Shown: one piece after another, positions 1 to 7,973 of the stretch
Layout of the letters: each line of letters begins with the position of its first letter
Numbering within the stretch: position 1 is the stretch's first letter
Assembly (NCBI GenBank): GCA_965199555.1
Contig: CBDASJ010000017.1
Span: 62,001 to 126,000, forward strand
DNA from: LMUY01 sp965199555
GTDB lineage: Bacteria; Pseudomonadota; Alphaproteobacteria; Acetobacterales; Acetobacteraceae
DNA: 64,000 nt
Reading direction: 5' to 3'
The notes under the pieces: model-generated
The model's input: the letters and a program-made list of their open reading frames with translations, nothing else
The model's database searches: none
What the model was told of the DNA's origin: nothing
Position numbers and translations under genes: made by a program

Positions 1-81
1 ATGGCGAAGGTCATGGCCAGGAAGCCCATCCAGGGTCCGCTGTTGCGCTTCATCGCCAACTCTCCGTGGGAGGATGGGTGA
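1..81 (+). CDS. C-terminal end of an unidentified gene (partial)
   Basis: An open frame runs from the first base of the window to a TGA at 79-81 and encodes 26 residues ending in IANSPWEDG. It is probably the tail of a gene that begins outside the window; the ATG at base 1 may be internal. The product is not recognised. It reads in the same direction as rpmJ, with about 120 bases between them. Confidence 0.3.
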   Translation: MAKVMARKPIQGPLLRFIANSPWEDG

Positions 82-109
82 TCCGCCGCTGCCACGGGCG
101 CGTCAACGG

Positions 110-138
110 TTGACAGCCCGGGGTGGCACCGGTATCCG
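110..138 (+). promoter_or_regulatory. Possible sigma-70-type promoter for rpmJ
   Basis: A perfect TTGACA (-35 like) lies at 110-115. After a 17-base spacer comes TATCCG at 133-138, a weak -10. It sits about 70 bases upstream of the rpmJ start, in the only non-coding stretch before it. This is inferred from sequence pattern only. Confidence 0.35.
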
Positions 139-205
139 CAGCCCCTCGCCACGGTGCCGAACGTCTGGCTGCCGTATCCACGTTTGTTTTCGCCAGGTTC
201 GCATC

Positions 206-331
206 ATGAAGATCCGCAACAGCCTGAAGTCGGCCAAGGCCCGCGACAAGAACTGCCGCGTGGTGCGCCGCCACGGCCGCGTCTACGTGATCAACAAGAA
301 GAACCCGCGCATGAAGGCCCGCCAGGGCTGA
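206..331 (+). CDS. rpmJ: 50S ribosomal protein L36
   Basis: A 41-residue, strongly basic protein starting MKIRNSLKSAK and ending KKNPRMKARQG, which is the full-length alphaproteobacterial L36 pattern. L36 is a small component of the large ribosomal subunit. Only one cysteine is visible (KNCRVV), so this is the paralogue type that lacks the four-ligand zinc site. It is monocistronic here: the next gene is on the opposite strand and converges 8 bases downstream. Confidence 0.95.
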   Translation: MKIRNSLKSAKARDKNCRVVRRHGRVYVINKKNPRMKARQG

Positions 332-339
332 TTGTCGAC

Positions 340-639
340 CTACGGCTGTCCTGGCCCGAAGATGGCGACAACGACGATATCGCCGGCAGTTCGGCTGTTT
401 CCGGTATCGGGCAATACCCTGTAGATAACACGGTGGTCGGAGATGACGAGCTTGCGGAAGCCAGTCCGCTGGTCATCGGCCATGCCTTGGTATGGGTAGT
501 GTCGCAGCTTAGCGATTGAGGCCGGGATCAAGGCCCAGCGCTGACGCCCGACGGGCCCGTGCCCTGCCTGTAAGAGCCACCGTCGCACAACTTTGAGGGA
601 CGCAGCAGCGTCCGGGTCAAGAACGACCCGCCGCGCCAC
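340..639 (-). CDS. RelE/ParE-family toxin
   Basis: A 99-residue basic protein with the ParE/RelE fold pattern: an N-terminal MARRVVLDPDAA strand-helix, a central PYQGMAD-RTGFRKLVISDHRVIYRV segment and a C-terminal hydrophobic strand (DIVVVAIF). Family members are toxins of type II systems that act on gyrase or on ribosome-bound mRNA; which applies here cannot be told. It begins with GTG three bases after the stop of the antitoxin-like gene, so the two are probably co-transcribed. Family membership is fairly certain; activity is inferred. Confidence 0.78.
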   Translation of the reverse strand: MARRVVLDPDAAASLKVVRRWLLQAGHGPVGRQRWALIPASIAKLRHYPYQGMADDQRTGFRKLVISDHRVIYRVLPDTGNSRTAGDIVVVAIFGPGQP

Positions 640-642
640 CTC

Positions 643-864
643 TTATGACTTGCCCGGCACCGGCAAATACGGCGATGGCTGCGGAAACGGCAGCTCTACC
701 GGACCATCCAGAGAGCTGAGCCAACGCTCCACATCCTCGAACTCCAAGCCCAGCCCGGCAGCAATGTTAGCTTCTGCCTTGGCAATGATCGCGTTTTCCC
801 GCTGAATACGATCCAATCGCTCCATCTCAGACGCGGGCTGAGTTCGTATCGGCAGTGTGTCCAT
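643..864 (-). CDS. Antitoxin of the ParE/RelE-type pair
   Basis: A 73-residue acidic protein starting MDTLPIRTQPASEMERLD and ending with the FEDVERWLSSLDG-ELPFPQP pattern seen in many small antitoxins encoded just upstream of ParE-like toxins. The N-terminal half looks helical and the proline-rich tail is probably disordered until it binds the toxin. The frame stays open further upstream, but the start at 864 gives the usual antitoxin size. No strong ribosome binding site is visible. The call rests mainly on gene order and size. Confidence 0.62.
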   Translation of the reverse strand: MDTLPIRTQPASEMERLDRIQRENAIIAKAEANIAAGLGLEFEDVERWLSSLDGPVELPFPQPSPYLPVPGKS

Positions 865-963
865 GTCCAGACTATAGGTAGAAGAGCATCGGCTGTCATG
901 CTTGTCCTCTCGGTCGAGACGACCCAAATCACCGGCGGCAGGTACTAAACAGGAGGATCCGCT

Positions 964-2403
964 ATGCTGGCCTTGCCCGAGCCGAAAGCGGACGTGCTTG
1001 CCCGGCGGGACGAGATCGTGGCCGGCTTGCGCGCGATCCTGCCTGAAAGCGGCGTCATCACCGAGGCGTTGCGGCTGAAACCCTACGAAACCGACGGCTT
1101 GCCCGCCTATCGCCAGGTCCCGCTGGCGGTGGCGCTGCCGGAAACTACCGAGCAGGTGGCGGCCGTGCTGCGGCTGTGCCACGGCATGGGCGTGCGGGTG
1201 ATCCCACGCGGCGCCGGCACCAGCCTGTCGGGCGGGGCGATGCCGCTGGCGGACGCGGTGGTGGTCGGCTTGATGCGGATGAACCGCATCCTGGACATCG
1301 ACTATGCCGACCGTTGCGCGACCGTGCAGGCCGGTGTCACCAATGTCGGCATCACCCAGGCGGTGTCGGGCGCCGGGTTCTTCTATGCGCCGGACCCATC
1401 GTCACAGCTCGCCTGCATGATCGGCGGCAATGTCGGGATGAACTCGGGCGGCGCGCACTGCCTGAAATACGGCGTCACCGCCAACAACCTGCTGGGGCTG
1501 ACCGCCGTCACCATCGAGGGTGACATCCTGCATCTCGGCGGCTCCCACCTGGATGCGGCGGGCTATGACTGGCTGGGCCTGGTCACCGGCAGCGAGGGGC
1601 AGCTGGTGGTGGTGACCGAGGTGGTGGTCCGCATCCTGCGCGCGCCTGAAGGCGCCCGGGCGATGCTGGCGGCGTTCCGCTCCAACGAAGTGGCCGGGCA
1701 GTGCGTCGATGCAATCATCGGCTCCGGCATCATCCCGGTGGCGCTGGAGTTCATGGACCGCCCGGCGATCCATGCTTGCGAGGCGTTCGCCCATGCCGGC
1801 TATCCGCTGGATGCCGAGGCGATGCTGATCATCGAGGTCGAAGGCAGCGTCGCGGAGCAGGATGACCTGTTGGCCCGCATCAAGGCGTTGTGCGAGCCGT
1901 TCGATCCGTTGAGCATGCGGGTGTCGCAGTCGCCGGAAGAAAGCCTGGCGATCTGGAAGGGCCGCAAGGGCGCGTTCGGCGCCGTCGGGCGGATTAGTCC
2001 GGATTACATGTGCATGGATGGCACCATCCCGACCAGCCGCTTGCCGGAGGTGCTGCGTCGCATCGGCGAGATGAGCGACGCGTACGGGTTGAAGGTCGCC
2101 AACATCTTCCACGCCGGGGACGGCAATCTGCACCCGCTGGTGATGTTCGACGCCAACGACCCGGACAGCTTCCACCGTGCCGAGGCGTTCGGCTCCGACA
2201 TTCTGAAGTTGTGCGTGGATGTCGGCGGCTGCCTCACCGGGGAGCACGGCGTCGGTTTGGAAAAGCGCGACCTGATGCGGTTCCAGTTCTCCGAAGCCGA
2301 GCTGGAGCGCCAACGCCGGTTGAAGGCGGCGTTCGACCCCGACTGGCTGTTGAACCCGGCCAAGGTGTTCCCGCTGAAAGACGGAGCGAGGCAGGCGGCG
2401 TGA
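964..2403 (+). CDS. glcD: Glycolate oxidase FAD-binding subunit GlcD
   Basis: A 479-residue FAD-linked oxidase. The N-terminal PCMH-type FAD domain carries PRGAGTSLSGGAMPL near residue 80. The C-terminal half has the FAD-linked oxidase motifs GDGNLHP and GEHGVGLEKRDLM. GlcD oxidises glycolate (also D-lactate in some relatives) and passes electrons through GlcE and the iron-sulfur subunit GlcF to the membrane quinone pool. A perfect AGGAGG lies 7 bases before the ATG. It is the first gene of glcDEF, and its stop overlaps the glcE start. A D-lactate dehydrogenase role is the main alternative. Confidence 0.93.
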   Translation: MLALPEPKADVLARRDEIVAGLRAILPESGVITEALRLKPYETDGLPAYRQVPLAVALPETTEQVAAVLRLCHGMGVRVIPRGAGTSLSGGAMPLADAVVVGLMRMNRILDIDYADRCATVQAGVTNVGITQAVSGAGFFYAPDPSSQLACMIGGNVGMNSGGAHCLKYGVTANNLLGLTAVTIEGDILHLGGSHLDAAGYDWLGLVTGSEGQLVVVTEVVVRILRAPEGARAMLAAFRSNEVAGQCVDAIIGSGIIPVALEFMDRPAIHACEAFAHAGYPLDAEAMLIIEVEGSVAEQDDLLARIKALCEPFDPLSMRVSQSPEESLAIWKGRKGAFGAVGRISPDYMCMDGTIPTSRLPEVLRRIGEMSDAYGLKVANIFHAGDGNLHPLVMFDANDPDSFHRAEAFGSDILKLCVDVGGCLTGEHGVGLEKRDLMRFQFSEAELERQRRLKAAFDPDWLLNPAKVFPLKDGARQAA

Positions 2404-3653
2404 CCGCCACCCTCATCCCCATCTCTCCCCACACCGAAGGCAAACCCTCTCCCTCTGGGAGAGGGCAGGGTGAGGGAGCCACCAGCGAGTCCGAAATCGC
2501 CGCAGCCGTCGCCGCAGCCTACGCCGCCGGCGACCCCATCCTCGTCAGCGGTGCTGGCACCAAGCAGGGCATGCTCCGCCCGGTGCAGGCCGCCCGCGCC
2601 ATTTCGACGCGCAACCTGCGCGGCATCACCTTGTACGCCCCCAAGGAGTTGGTGCTGTCCGCCCGCGCCGGCACGCCGGTTGCCGAGGTCGAGGCCGCCT
2701 TGGCCGAGCACGGCCAGCATCTGCCTGCCGAGCCGCCCGACCTGTCGGCCCTGCTCGGCACTACGGGCGCGGCGACGGTGGGCGGCCTGGTCGCCACCAA
2801 CCTGTCCGGGCCGCGGCGCATCACGGCCGGCGCGATGCGGGACCAGCTTCTCGGCATCCGCGCGGTCGATGGCACGGGCGAGGCGTTCCATTCCGGCGGC
2901 CGCGTGCTGAAGAACGTCACCGGGCTCGACCTGTGCAAGTTGCTGGCCGGCAGCCATGGCACGCTCGGCATCATCACGGAGGTGACGCTCAAGGTGCTGC
3001 CGGCGCCGGAGTGCACCGGCACGCTGGTGCTACCCGGGCTGGATGCGGCGGCGGGGGTGGCGGTCTTGTCGGCGGCGCTCGGCTCGCCATACGGGGTGAG
3101 CGCGGCGGCTTGGCTGCCGGCGGAGGCCGCGGCGCGGGTTGCGGAATTGGCCGGCTTTGCCGCCGCCGTGGCGCTGGTGCGGATCGAGGATTTTGCCGCC
3201 AGCGTGGAATACCGCACCGGCCGGCTCCTTGCGGACCTGCAACCGCACGGCCGAGTGGAACTGCTGGACGACAGCGCGAGCCGGGCTGCCTGGCGCGCGG
3301 TGCGGGACGCGGCGCCGCTGCTGGTGGCGCCGGGCGACGCCGTGTGGCGGGTGTCCGTCCGGCCGTCGGCCGCGCCGGGCGTGCTCGCGGCCACCGGGCT
3401 GCGCGGGTTCCTGGATTGGGGCGGCGGGCTGGTGTGGCTGGCCGGCGACCCGGCCGCCCATGCTGCCGTCATGCAGGCCGCGACGGCCGCCCGCGGCACC
3501 TGGACGCTGATGCGCGCGCCGGAGGGCGTGCGGGCCGCCGTTGACGTGGTGCCGCGCGAACCGCCGGCCTTGGCCGCCATCGCCCGCCGGGTGAAGGCGG
3601 TGATGGACCCGGCCGGCATCCTCAATCCCGGCCGCCTGGCCGCAGGAGCGTAG
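2400..3653 (+). CDS. glcE: Glycolate oxidase subunit GlcE, with a repeat-derived N-terminus
   Basis: A second PCMH-type FAD-binding subunit of the glycolate oxidase complex. The conserved part begins around SEIAAAVAAAYAAGDPILVSGAGTK and shows TTGAATVGGLVATNLSGPRR and LKNVTGLDLCKLLAGSHGTLG, typical of GlcE. The only good start is a GTG at 2400 forming a GTGA overlap with the glcD stop, giving 417 residues, slightly long for the family. The extra N-terminal stretch (HTEGKPSPSGRGQGEG) is encoded by a palindromic dispersed repeat rather than by ancestral glcE sequence. Identity is firm; the exact start is inferred. Confidence 0.9.
   Translation: MTATLIPISPHTEGKPSPSGRGQGEGATSESEIAAAVAAAYAAGDPILVSGAGTKQGMLRPVQAARAISTRNLRGITLYAPKELVLSARAGTPVAEVEAALAEHGQHLPAEPPDLSALLGTTGAATVGGLVATNLSGPRRITAGAMRDQLLGIRAVDGTGEAFHSGGRVLKNVTGLDLCKLLAGSHGTLGIITEVTLKVLPAPECTGTLVLPGLDAAAGVAVLSAALGSPYGVSAAAWLPAEAAARVAELAGFAAAVALVRIEDFAASVEYRTGRLLADLQPHGRVELLDDSASRAAWRAVRDAAPLLVAPGDAVWRVSVRPSAAPGVLAATGLRGFLDWGGGLVWLAGDPAAHAAVMQAATAARGTWTLMRAPEGVRAAVDVVPREPPALAAIARRVKAVMDPAGILNPGRLAAGA
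2411..2477. repeat. Dispersed palindromic repeat inserted at the 5' end of glcE
   Basis: The core is a perfect 9-bp inverted repeat, CCCTCTCCC (2445-2453) and GGGAGAGGG (2457-2465), around a TCT loop. Characteristic flanks CCCTCATCCCC on the left and GCAGGGTGAGGG on the right surround it. This is the style of short intergenic repeat common in GC-rich Proteobacteria, whose translation gives SPSGRGQGEG on one strand and LPSPRGRG on the other. Here it lies inside a reading frame. A related hairpin occurs at 54970-54993. Confidence 0.75.
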
Positions 3654-3654
3654 C

Positions 3655-4947
3655 GTGCAAACCTCCTTCACCGCGGAGCAACTCCGCGACCCCGACATCC
3701 AATCCTCCAACGCCGTGCTGCGGACGTGTGTGCATTGCGGCATGTGCACCGCGACCTGTCCCACCTTCGTGCTGCTGGGCGACGAACTGGACAGCCCGCG
3801 CGGCCGCATCTACCTCATGCAGGACATGCTGCAATCCGGCCGCCCCGCCACTGCCGAGGTGGTGAAGCACCTGGATCGATGCCTGTCCTGCCTGTCCTGC
3901 ATGACGACGTGCCCGTCGGGCGTAAACTACATGCACCTGATCGACCACGGCCGCCGCTACGTCGAGGAAACTTACAAGAGGCCTTGGCACGAACGGGCGT
4001 TGCGGGCGGTGCTGGTCCGCGTGCTGCCCTTCCCCCGCCGCATGCGTCCGGCCATGGTCGCGGCACGGCTGGCCCGGCCGTTCCGCAGCCTGCTGCCAGC
4101 CGGCGTCCTTGGCGACCGCCTGCGGGCGATGCTGGACCTGGCGCCGCGCCATTTGCCGCCGACCCGGTCGGTAGACGGCATCCACCGGGCCGAGGGTGAG
4201 CGTCGCGGCCGCGTCGCCCTGTTGGCCGGGTGCGCGCAGCAGGTGCTGGCGCCGTCCATCAACGCGGCGACCATCCGGTTGCTGACTCGGCTTGGCTACG
4301 AGGTCGTGGTGCCGCGGGCCGCCGGCTGCTGCGGCGCGCTGACCCACCACATGGGCCAGCATGACCCGGCCATGGCGTCCGCCCGTGCCAACATCGCGGC
4401 GTGGACCGCCGAGGTCGCGGGGGAGGGCCTGGACGCGATCCTGGTCAACACTTCCGGCTGCGGCACCACGGTGAAGGATTACGGCTTCATGTTCCGTGCC
4501 GAGCCGGAGCGGGCGGCGGCCGAGCGCGTGTCGGCCCTGGCGTTGGACGTGTCGCAGTTCCTGGCCCGGATCGGCTATGCCGCCAGCCGCGCCGCCCCGG
4601 GCCTGACGGTGGCCTACCATTCCGCCTGCTCGCTGCAGCACGGGCAGTCCGTGTCGGCAGAGCCGAAGGCGTTGCTGCGGCAGGCCGGGTTCACCGTTGT
4701 GGAGCCGGCGGAAGGGCATCTATGCTGCGGCTCGGCCGGTACCTACAACATGATGCAGCCGGAGATCGCCGGACGTCTGCGGGAGCGCAAGCTGGAAAAC
4801 ATCCACCGCACGAAGCCCGACCTGGTGGCTGCCGGCAATATCGGCTGCCTGACCCAGCTTGCCGGCGGCGGCCTGCCCACCGTGCACACGGTGGAACTGC
4901 TGGACTGGATGGCCGGCGGTCCACGCCCGGCGGCGGTGCCGGCGTGA
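3655..4947 (+). CDS. glcF: Glycolate oxidase iron-sulfur subunit GlcF
   Basis: A 430-residue protein with two ferredoxin-type 4Fe-4S clusters near the N-terminus (CVHCGMCTATCP near residue 24 and CLSCLSCMTTCPSG near 80). Two CCG-type domains follow (AAGCCGALTHH and HLCCGSAGTYN), the heterodisulfide-reductase-like C-terminal half of GlcF. It carries electrons from GlcD/GlcE to the respiratory chain. It starts with GTG one base after the glcE stop, with AGGAG six bases upstream. All expected cysteines are present. Confidence 0.94.
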   Translation: MQTSFTAEQLRDPDIQSSNAVLRTCVHCGMCTATCPTFVLLGDELDSPRGRIYLMQDMLQSGRPATAEVVKHLDRCLSCLSCMTTCPSGVNYMHLIDHGRRYVEETYKRPWHERALRAVLVRVLPFPRRMRPAMVAARLARPFRSLLPAGVLGDRLRAMLDLAPRHLPPTRSVDGIHRAEGERRGRVALLAGCAQQVLAPSINAATIRLLTRLGYEVVVPRAAGCCGALTHHMGQHDPAMASARANIAAWTAEVAGEGLDAILVNTSGCGTTVKDYGFMFRAEPERAAAERVSALALDVSQFLARIGYAASRAAPGLTVAYHSACSLQHGQSVSAEPKALLRQAGFTVVEPAEGHLCCGSAGTYNMMQPEIAGRLRERKLENIHRTKPDLVAAGNIGCLTQLAGGGLPTVHTVELLDWMAGGPRPAAVPA

Positions 4948-5504
4948 CCCGCTGGCTGGCGGTGGCGTTGATGTTGGCGACCCCAGCGCTGGCGCAGGAC
5001 CGGGACGCGCCCGCGCGGCCCAGCCCGGTGCAAACCTTGGACCGGCTATTTGGCTTGCTAAAGGTCGCGCCCGACGAGACCACGGCGGGCGCGGTGGAGG
5101 CCTCCATCCAGGGCCAGTGGCTGGCTCAGGCGACCCCGGCGACCAAGCTTCTGGTGCTGCATGGCTTCCAGCAACTGGCGACCAGTCCCAATGATGCGCT
5201 CGATGATTTCGACGCCGCGCTCGACCTGCAGCCGGACTTGCAGGAAGGCTGGCACGGCCGGGCTGCCGCACGCGCCCGCCTGGGCGATTATGCTGGCGCG
5301 GAACGCGACATCGCCGAGGTGATGAAGCGCGAGCCGCGGCAGTTTCGCGCCTTGCAGGACCTGTCCCGCATCGCCGAACAGCGCAAGGACTGGAAAGGCG
5401 CCTATGAGGCCTGGAGCCGGGCCATGGACCTCGACCCGAAGACGGCTGGCGGCGCGGACCGGTTGAAGGACCTCAAGCGCCAGGCATTCGGCGAGGCAAC
5501 CTGA
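4944..5504 (+). CDS. Exported tetratricopeptide-repeat protein
   Basis: A 186-residue protein starting with GTG in a GTGA overlap with the glcF stop. The N-terminus (TRWLAVALMLATPALAQD) is a clear Sec signal peptide with an ALA-Q cleavage pattern. The rest is helical, with TPR-like blocks (ALDDFDAALDLQPDLQEGWHGRAAAR, then KGAYEAWSRAMDLDP). TPR proteins act as protein-protein scaffolds. Coupling to glcF implies co-expression with glycolate oxidase, but many genomes carry such a gene next to unrelated partners, so a functional link is unproven. Confidence 0.8.
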   Translation: MTRWLAVALMLATPALAQDRDAPARPSPVQTLDRLFGLLKVAPDETTAGAVEASIQGQWLAQATPATKLLVLHGFQQLATSPNDALDDFDAALDLQPDLQEGWHGRAAARARLGDYAGAERDIAEVMKREPRQFRALQDLSRIAEQRKDWKGAYEAWSRAMDLDPKTAGGADRLKDLKRQAFGEAT

Positions 5505-5530
5505 GGCTCGGCCGATTGAAGCCGCTGGGA

Positions 5531-5803
5531 CTACTTTGGCACGACTGTAGAGTTGTCGCCGCCCGTGCCGGATGGTGGAATCACCGGCATCGTACCTGCC
5601 GATGGCGGGCGGACCGACATTCCCGGATCGGGATTGCCCGGCTGGATCACGGCCGGCGCGGTGGCCACGCCGGGATCATGGGTCGGTGACGGCGTACCCG
5701 GTCCATTGCCGCTGGCATTCGGTGGTGACAGCGGCGCGGCGTTTTGCGCGTAGGCGGGTAAGGCAGCCAGCAGGGTGGCGACCACGGCCAGGCCAAATCT
5801 CAT
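5531..5803 (-). CDS. Small exported proline/glycine-rich protein
   Basis: A 90-residue protein with a signal peptide (MRFGLAVVATLLAALPAYAQ) and a low-complexity mature part rich in proline, glycine, serine and threonine. No domain is recognised. Its ATG overlaps the stop of the upstream egt reading frame by 4 bases (ATGA), so it is the last gene of the MFS-Rieske-egt group. It is probably an unstructured periplasmic or surface protein; its role is unknown. Confidence 0.6.
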   Translation of the reverse strand: MRFGLAVVATLLAALPAYAQNAAPLSPPNASGNGPGTPSPTHDPGVATAPAVIQPGNPDPGMSVRPPSAGTMPVIPPSGTGGDNSTVVPK

Positions 5804-6738
5804 GCCGCATTCGCCAACAAATGGATCGAGAACAGATGTTCAGCGTCGGTCCAGACAGTTTCGGATCGCCAGCCTGCTGCCTCGGCCATCGCGATGAAGC
5901 CGGGAACAGTGTGCTTGTGGCTGCTTTCCGTATGGATGGTCTCGCCCCGCTCAAATGGGATGGTCCGGCCGCCAATGATGACAGTCTGACGCATTCGGCT
6001 GACTAGATGCATCTCGATGCGGCCTTCGCCTTCGTTCCACACTGCCTGGTGGGCAAATCCGGCAAGGTCGAAGTCGCTGCCAAGTTCGCGGTTAAGGTGG
6101 GTCAACATGTTCATGTTGAACGCCGCCGTTACACCCTGCGCGTCGTCATAGGCTGGCAGCAGGATACGGCTGTCTTTCCGCAAATCGGCACCGACCAAGA
6201 AACGAGCGTCGGTGCCCAAGGTCTCGCGCGCCTGAAGAAGGAAGCGGTGTGCAGCCTCGCGATCCAAGTTGCCGATGGTCGAACCCGGGAAGAACCCAAC
6301 GCACGACATGCCGTCCAATGCATCCGGTAAATCCAACGGTCGCAGGAAGTCGGCCGCAATTGGATGGACGCGAAGTGCCGGACGAGTGGCGTGCAGCCGA
6401 CCGGTCAGTGCCTGCAAGGCGGCTTCGGCAATGTCGATCGGCACGTACGTGCTGGCACCAAGCCGATCCAGCAGCGGCAGCGCCTTGCCCTCGTCACTGG
6501 CGCCGTATTCCACCAGCGCGCAACCAGGTAATACCGGCAGGTCGGCCGCTACCTGCGTGAGAAGGGCCCGCTCGGTGCGGGTCAGATAGTACTCCGGCAG
6601 GCGGGTAATCTCGCCGAACAGACGGCAGCCTTCTACGTCGTAAAACAGCTTCGCGGGCAGCGTCTTCTGCGGCTGGGACAGCCCGGCGAGCACCTCGCCC
6701 AGGACGCTTGGCGCAGTCGCGTTGTAGCCATCGGGCAT
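5800..6738 (-). CDS. egtD: L-histidine N-alpha-methyltransferase EgtD (own start inside the fused frame)
   Basis: The ATG at 6738 lies four bases after the out-of-frame egtB TGA and gives 312 residues, the normal EgtD length. The protein begins with the family pattern LGEVLAGLSQPQKTLPAKLFYD and RLPEYYLTRTE. It has the SAM-binding region LVEYGASDEGKALPLLD, followed by YVPIDIAEAAL and GFFPGSTIGNL. EgtD trimethylates histidine to hercynine, the substrate of EgtB. In an unshifted sequence, egtB and egtD would be adjacent, translationally coupled genes. If egtB is truncated, EgtD could still be made from this start. Confidence 0.85.
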   Translation of the reverse strand: MPDGYNATAPSVLGEVLAGLSQPQKTLPAKLFYDVEGCRLFGEITRLPEYYLTRTERALLTQVAADLPVLPGCALVEYGASDEGKALPLLDRLGASTYVPIDIAEAALQALTGRLHATRPALRVHPIAADFLRPLDLPDALDGMSCVGFFPGSTIGNLDREAAHRFLLQARETLGTDARFLVGADLRKDSRILLPAYDDAQGVTAAFNMNMLTHLNRELGSDFDLAGFAHQAVWNEGEGRIEMHLVSRMRQTVIIGGRTIPFERGETIHTESSHKHTVPGFIAMAEAAGWRSETVWTDAEHLFSIHLLANAA

Positions 6739-7920
6739 GGTGTCAGGTGTCCATTGCCAAGCGCAGGCCGGTGAACTGCCAGCGCCGGTCGGGTGGAAGA
6801 AGTTGCGGTAGGTCGGCCGGGTATGGTTGGGCGGCGTCGCCATGGAACCGCCGCGCAGCACCATCTGGTTGATCATGAACTTGCCGTTGTATTCGCCGAT
6901 CGCGCCGGGCGGTGCGCGGAAACCGGGGTAGGGCAGGTAGGCGCTGCCGGTCCATTGCCACAAATGGCTGTCCAGCTCGTGCAGCAACGGGCTGCCGCTT
7001 GCAGCCTCCCATTCGAACTCTGTCGGCAGACGTGCGTCGGCCCAACGGGCGAAGGCATCGGCCTCATACCAACTGACGTGGCGAACCGGCTCCTCGGGGT
7101 CGAGCGGCGTTTCGCCACCTGGCCCGAACATGCGCCATGCACCGTCGACCTGCCGCCAGTGCAGCGGGGCTGCCCAGCCATGCTCAAGCACCGCCGCCCA
7201 GCCTTCGGACATCCACAAGGTTGGCCGGCTGTATCCGCCATCGGCGATGAACCGCAGCCAGGCCTCGTTCCGCACCAGCCGGTTGGCGAGCTTATAGGGC
7301 TGGAGCAGCACCTGGTGTCGCGGCCCTTCATTGTCGAAGGCGAAGCCCGGCGAGCCGTGCCCGATGTCGACGATGCCGCCCGCAAAGGCGACGAAGGCAT
7401 CCGCCGCCTCCGACGGCATCGGCGCAGTCCAGCCGGGCAACAGGGCGGGCGAAAGCGGGTTCTGCGCCAAGCCGTGCAGCATGTCGGTCAGCAGCAATTC
7501 CTGGTGCTGCTGCTCGTGTTGTAGGCCGAGCGCCAGCAACGTCTCGACCTCGTCCCCACCCAGGCCGATCAGCCGCGCCATGGCCGCATCGACATGGGCC
7601 CGATATGCCGTAACCTCATCCGCGCCCGGGCGGGTGATCATGCCGCGGGCGAACCGGGGATGCCGCGCGCCCACGGCTTCGTAGTACGAGTTAAACAGGT
7701 AGCTGAAATCGCTGCTAAACGGCGCGTAACCGTCGAGTAGCGGCGTCAGCATGAACTGTTCGAAGAACCAGGTGGTATGCGCCCGGTGCCATTTGGCCGG
7801 GCTGGCATCCGGCATCGACTGGATGCACTGGTCTTCGGCCGTGAGATGCTGGCAAAGCCGCTCCGTATGGCGGCGGACTTCCCAGAAGGCGGCGACCGCC
7901 GGTTGTTCCATCAAACCCAT
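5800..7920 (-). CDS. egtB: EgtB-EgtD continuous reading frame (ergothioneine synthesis), probably joined by a frameshift
   Basis: One 706-residue frame. Residues 1-378 are EgtB, the iron-dependent sulfoxide synthase: a DinB-like N-terminus with metal ligands in WHRAHTTWFFEQF (H48) and HEQQHQE (H135, H139), then an FGE/SUMF-type domain (RHVSWYEADAFARWADARLPTEFEWE, MVLRGGSMATP). Residues 395-706 are the methyltransferase EgtD. Between them the expected EgtB end, RWQFTGLRLAMDT plus TGA (6743-6745), is present but in another frame, so a missing base near 6785 fuses the two. GGAGG precedes the ATG at 7920 by 7 bases. It could be an assembly error, a broken egtB end or a real fusion. Its order is opposite to fungal Egt1 (methyltransferase first). 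Confidence 0.85.
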   Translation of the reverse strand: MGLMEQPAVAAFWEVRRHTERLCQHLTAEDQCIQSMPDASPAKWHRAHTTWFFEQFMLTPLLDGYAPFSSDFSYLFNSYYEAVGARHPRFARGMITRPGADEVTAYRAHVDAAMARLIGLGGDEVETLLALGLQHEQQHQELLLTDMLHGLAQNPLSPALLPGWTAPMPSEAADAFVAFAGGIVDIGHGSPGFAFDNEGPRHQVLLQPYKLANRLVRNEAWLRFIADGGYSRPTLWMSEGWAAVLEHGWAAPLHWRQVDGAWRMFGPGGETPLDPEEPVRHVSWYEADAFARWADARLPTEFEWEAASGSPLLHELDSHLWQWTGSAYLPYPGFRAPPGAIGEYNGKFMINQMVLRGGSMATPPNHTRPTYRNFFHPTGAGSSPACAWQWTPDTMPDGYNATAPSVLGEVLAGLSQPQKTLPAKLFYDVEGCRLFGEITRLPEYYLTRTERALLTQVAADLPVLPGCALVEYGASDEGKALPLLDRLGASTYVPIDIAEAALQALTGRLHATRPALRVHPIAADFLRPLDLPDALDGMSCVGFFPGSTIGNLDREAAHRFLLQARETLGTDARFLVGADLRKDSRILLPAYDDAQGVTAAFNMNMLTHLNRELGSDFDLAGFAHQAVWNEGEGRIEMHLVSRMRQTVIIGGRTIPFERGETIHTESSHKHTVPGFIAMAEAAGWRSETVWTDAEHLFSIHLLANAA
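6779..6790 (-). other. Probable one-base deletion at the egtB 3' end
   Basis: On the coding strand the sequence reads CACCCGACC, then GG, then CGCTGGCAGTTC. Reading CGC-TGG-CAG-TTC restores the conserved EgtB terminus RWQFTGLRLA and a TGA five bases before the egtD ATG. Only one extra base after GG (positions 6786-6785) is needed to join this to NFFHPTG upstream. As given, translation shifts frame for about 16 residues and runs on into egtD. Confidence 0.8.
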
Positions 7921-7973
7921 GCGCGTCCTCCGCTGGCCGAACGATACTGAGATAGCCCCGGTTCCCGCCGCTT

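Noticed and set aside
2010..2399. Upstream extension of the glcE frame inside glcD
   Set aside because: It runs within the conserved glcD coding region in another frame; the GTG at 2400 gives the expected coupled start.
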